Position numbers and translations under genes: made by a program
The notes under the pieces: model-generated
Database searches by the model: none
What the model was told of the DNA's origin: nothing
What the model saw: the letters and a program-made list of their open reading frames with translations, nothing else
Part shown: positions 22,934 through 25,105 of the stretch, piece after piece
How positions within the stretch are numbered: the first letter of the stretch is position 1
How the letters are laid out: every line of letters begins with the position of its first letter
Virus record (IMG/VR): IMGVR_UViG_3300042113_000047
Location: 1-25,105 of that record
Strand: one strand, 5' to 3'
Length of the DNA: 25,105 bases
From: a virus

Positions 22934-23986
22934 TTAGGAAGCGACCTTAACGTTCTTTACAACTACCCAGCAATCTGCCTGTTCGATTTGAACGCCAACA
23001 CGAGTATACATTGTGTACTCAATGGAGTCCTTACGTGGCCAGAAGAAGCGGTATACGGTTACGTCACGCTTAACACCAATAACTACGTTATTTGGGAATG
23101 TTAAGTGTACGTCTCCGTGTGAACCTGTTTGTCCTGTGTAGTCTCCAGCCTGTGTTTCAGGAAGCAAAGGAACTTCTACTAGAGGAATTCCAAATGCATA
23201 TGGAGCCACATAACCTGCTGGTCCACCTAGAGGTGCAACGTCTCCACGGATAATGCTTGAAGCGATATCCTGTGGGTTTACGTTTTGAATGCCTGTTGAT
23301 GCGCTGTACAAATAATCTTGGATCAAGTTTGAACCTGCAAGGAAGCGAAGGTCGTTACGACGTTGCTTGTACTTACGAGGCATAGCCTTGAGAGCCTTAT
23401 TAAATGTTTCACGTGAGATGCCTGTTGCGGCACCATTGTCTACTACACGTCCAGCAGCCTTAGCAAGTTTAACTACACCATCAAATGATTTGTATAGTGC
23501 GTCTCCTGTATTAGCGGTATTTCCATTGAGAACTACGTCCTCAATATCATTTCCAGCTTGTGTTGCCATCATACGTGCAATATGATCTTCTAGATCAGCA
23601 CCCTCAATATTGTCTTCTAGAGACTCTGTTGAAAGCTCCCAATCTAGACGAAGTTTCTTTGTTGTTAGAGAAATCTTTGAGAAAGTAACAGCTGCGTTTG
23701 AAGCGGTATCATCTGCTTCAGTTGCAAGCTTCATTAACTTCTCACCTACTCCAATGCGATCAATTTCAGTGGTATCGGCTCTCATACGGACTGTACGGGC
23801 TACCTTACCAATAACTGTCGCATCGAACATGTAATCCAAGAATCGTGCTGATTGCTCTGGATTTAAAAGACCACCTTTTCCTTCGTTTCCACGATGGATA
23901 CCAGTGTCTTGAAATGCAGCACCTACCATAGTACCAGTTTGTGTGGTATTAGCAGCTACTGTCTTTTCTAATGTTTCATTGCTCAT
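22934..23986 (-). CDS. Major capsid protein, HK97 fold
   Basis: This 350-residue protein has the layout of HK97-type capsid proteins: an N-arm (residues about 1-60, ending GGLLNPEQSARFLDYMFDAT), an E-loop region with KISLTTKKLRLDWELSTESLEDN at about 105-127, a spine helix (DHIARMMATQAGNDIEDVVLNG) at about 133-154, and P and A domain segments with ETFNKALKAMPRKYKQRRNDLRFLAGSN and AFGIPLVEVPLLPE. There is no N-terminal delta domain of the length seen in HK97 itself; the scaffold role is carried by the gene before. AGGTAGGTG lies about ten bases before the ATG, 21 bases after the scaffold stop. A terminator follows directly. Lys and Asn residues that could cross-link cannot be identified with confidence. 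Confidence 0.9.
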   Translation of the reverse strand: MSNETLEKTVAANTTQTGTMVGAAFQDTGIHRGNEGKGGLLNPEQSARFLDYMFDATVIGKVARTVRMRADTTEIDRIGVGEKLMKLATEADDTASNAAVTFSKISLTTKKLRLDWELSTESLEDNIEGADLEDHIARMMATQAGNDIEDVVLNGNTANTGDALYKSFDGVVKLAKAAGRVVDNGAATGISRETFNKALKAMPRKYKQRRNDLRFLAGSNLIQDYLYSASTGIQNVNPQDIASSIIRGDVAPLGGPAGYVAPYAFGIPLVEVPLLPETQAGDYTGQTGSHGDVHLTFPNNVVIGVKRDVTVYRFFWPRKDSIEYTMYTRVGVQIEQADCWVVVKNVKVAS

Positions 23987-24007
23987 TATATTGTTTCACC
24001 TACCTTA

Positions 24008-24535
24008 TTAGTTAAATAGTTCGTTTACGGAACCGAGGAAAGAACCGTTCCACTTTGATTTGGATTTTGTTACTACTTCCTGTGACCCGCCAAGGTCAGA
24101 GGACTTCTTAATTGCAGTCTCAGCTTCGACTGCGTCAACACGCTTTTCGACATTATCGATGGTGTCTTTGATGTTTTGTACTGCCTGTGAAAGTGCGGCA
24201 TGCTGTTCTGCCAACTCTGAAATTCTAGTATCTACGCTCTTGCTGAATGTCTCTACTGTTTCTTTAATTCCAGAAACTTGAGCAGCATTAGCCTCAGAAG
24301 CCTTATTTAGAGTCTCTGAGAAAAAGCCTTTTAGATCGCCTAGCATCTTTGCAAAATCAGGTTCATCAACCTCAACTTCTGATACGTCGGCTGCTTTTTC
24401 CAGAACTTCGGCAGAAGCATCTGCTGCTGCATCTGCAGGAGCTTCAGCTGCTACTTCTTCAGCAACAACTGGTGTTTCTTCTACGGCAACAGGAGTTTCT
24501 TCAACTGCTGCTACTGTCTCTGTGTTTTCTGACAC
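24008..24535 (-). CDS. Nested capsid scaffold protein (internal in-frame start)
   Basis: Inside the protease gene, and in the same frame, a GTG at 24535 is preceded six bases upstream by AAGGAGGT, a full Shine-Dalgarno. Translation from it would give 175 residues starting MSENTETVAAVEE. The product has an acidic Ala/Glu/Val-rich N-terminal part with the repeat VAVEETPVV, a coiled-coil region at about residues 67-139 (FFSETLNKASEANAAQ to NIKDTIDNVEKRVDAVEAE) and a basic conserved-looking end (KWNGSFLGSVNELFN), as capsid scaffolds often have. Lambda uses the same plan: Nu3 starts inside gene C. Without the internal start the domain would still reach the head as the protease's C-terminal part. 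The start is not proved by sequence alone. Confidence 0.6.
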   Translation of the reverse strand: MSENTETVAAVEETPVAVEETPVVAEEVAAEAPADAAADASAEVLEKAADVSEVEVDEPDFAKMLGDLKGFFSETLNKASEANAAQVSGIKETVETFSKSVDTRISELAEQHAALSQAVQNIKDTIDNVEKRVDAVEAETAIKKSSDLGGSQEVVTKSKSKWNGSFLGSVNELFN

Positions 24536-25105
24536 TTCATTACCTCCTTCTGCGTTTGCCTGTTTTGCGATTATGTTTGTATCAGGCAACGTCAATCTTG
24601 ATTTCTTGTGTGAATCAAGAATTCTATCTATTTCTTTTGCTTTGTTAACATCATTACTCTCAACCCATCCAATTAGTTCCGCCTGCTTACCTGTAACTGG
24701 GGATGTATAAGAAGATTCTGTCGAAATAAAAACAGAGTCAGATTCTTCACAATAAAAAATGTTTTCAGTTTTTGTTTCTGCTGCAATACCTTTAAACATA
24801 AGTTGACCATTCATTTTCTGGATAGACAAAATATTACAAAGCTCGTTTGCTGGTGAATCTACAACAGATAATTCCATTAATGCATATTCTTTAATAAAGC
24901 GAACTGGTTGACCAGTTGACTTATTAACTTCATTCTCTGAATCAATAATCTTTCCGCCTATTGAAAATCCTTGAAGTGTTCCATCAAGAATTTTTTCCCA
25001 TGTATCTTGTGCACCTTTTGAAATGTAAGCATCTACATAAACGCCATTATAAAATTCTTTTGTTGCTGGATCATAAAATGTTTCTGGTTTAAATGAAACC
25101 ATTTT
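24008..25105 (-). CDS. Prohead protease with C-terminal scaffold, partial 5' end
   Basis: The frame is open to the window edge, so the true start lies outside; the ATG at 25102 is not taken as the start. The visible part shows GTLQGFSIGGKI (catalytic Ser in GFS) and ALMELSVVDSPANELC, motifs typical of the S78/XkdF-type (Peptidase_S78_2) prohead serine proteases; the catalytic His would be upstream. Residues after about 190 are an acidic linker and a coiled-coil scaffold. The protease cleaves the scaffold and capsid protein during head maturation; the scaffold part targets it into the prohead. The 3' part probably also makes a separate scaffold (24535). The stop lies 21 bases before the capsid ATG. 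Confidence 0.8.
   Translation of the reverse strand, partial: KMVSFKPETFYDPATKEFYNGVYVDAYISKGAQDTWEKILDGTLQGFSIGGKIIDSENEVNKSTGQPVRFIKEYALMELSVVDSPANELCNILSIQKMNGQLMFKGIAAETKTENIFYCEESDSVFISTESSYTSPVTGKQAELIGWVESNDVNKAKEIDRILDSHKKSRLTLPDTNIIAKQANAEGGNEVSENTETVAAVEETPVAVEETPVVAEEVAAEAPADAAADASAEVLEKAADVSEVEVDEPDFAKMLGDLKGFFSETLNKASEANAAQVSGIKETVETFSKSVDTRISELAEQHAALSQAVQNIKDTIDNVEKRVDAVEAETAIKKSSDLGGSQEVVTKSKSKWNGSFLGSVNELFN
24542..24549 (-). promoter_or_regulatory. Perfect internal Shine-Dalgarno before scaffold start
   Basis: AAGGAGGT on the minus strand, six bases before the in-frame GTG at 24535, within the protease coding sequence. This is the longest Shine-Dalgarno match found before any candidate start in the window. 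Confidence 0.7.

Noticed and set aside
24349-24648. Plus-strand Leu/Gln-rich frame opposite the scaffold linker
   Set aside because: It mirrors the Ala/Glu repeats of the scaffold and has no support of its own.

Overview
The window is one continuous virion-structure region of a tailed double-stranded DNA phage or prophage. Every supported gene lies on the minus strand, so the operon reads from position 25105 down to 1. The DNA is AT-rich. Start sites mix strong Shine-Dalgarno sequences (AAGGAGG, AAGGAGGT), TTG and GTG starts, and two candidate leaderless starts. Promoters look like vegetative sigma-70/sigma-A sites. This points to a Gram-positive host. The leaderless candidates hint at a low-GC actinobacterium, but AT-rich Bacillota cannot be excluded from sequence alone. 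The order protease, capsid, neck, tail tube, tail chaperones, very long tape measure and tail tip is that of a long-tailed siphovirus; no sheath gene is visible.

Head and neck (25105 to 19703): a prohead protease, truncated by the window edge, whose 3' part carries a scaffold domain and a likely in-frame internal scaffold start at 24535. Then come the HK97-fold major capsid protein, a terminator, a new promoter, a small SAP/Rho-N-like protein, a head-tail adaptor with an extra N-terminal beta domain, a putative head-closure protein, a neck protein and a tail-terminator-like protein. Several of these are coupled by TAATG junctions.

Tail (19588 to 11679): the major tail protein has its own candidate promoter and a strong terminator. 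Next is the gpG/gpGT tail-assembly-chaperone pair. Here a canonical CCCAAAC slippery heptamer, followed after six bases by a predicted hairpin, should direct a -1 frameshift. The 2133-residue tape measure protein predicts a tail of roughly 320 nm by the usual 0.15 nm per residue rule.

Tail tip and host recognition (11679 to 543): a distal-tail-like protein, two large hub/minor tail proteins (one combining an FN3 domain, a LamG-like domain and a hub-like C-terminus), a small protein with a short collagen-like tract, a beta-rich minor tail protein, a 994-residue FN3 fibre, and an 899-residue PKD-containing protein ending in an unusual Cys-rich domain split by poly-threonine tracts. A strong promoter at 510-538 then starts a new unit with a 119-residue protein and the start of another gene that leaves the window.

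The transcription layout looks modular: the capsid and tail-tube genes, whose products are needed in the most copies, are each closed by a terminator, and a new promoter restarts the operon just after it. There is no gene-free stretch longer than about 120 bases. No tRNA, CRISPR array, insertion sequence or plus-strand gene could be supported.
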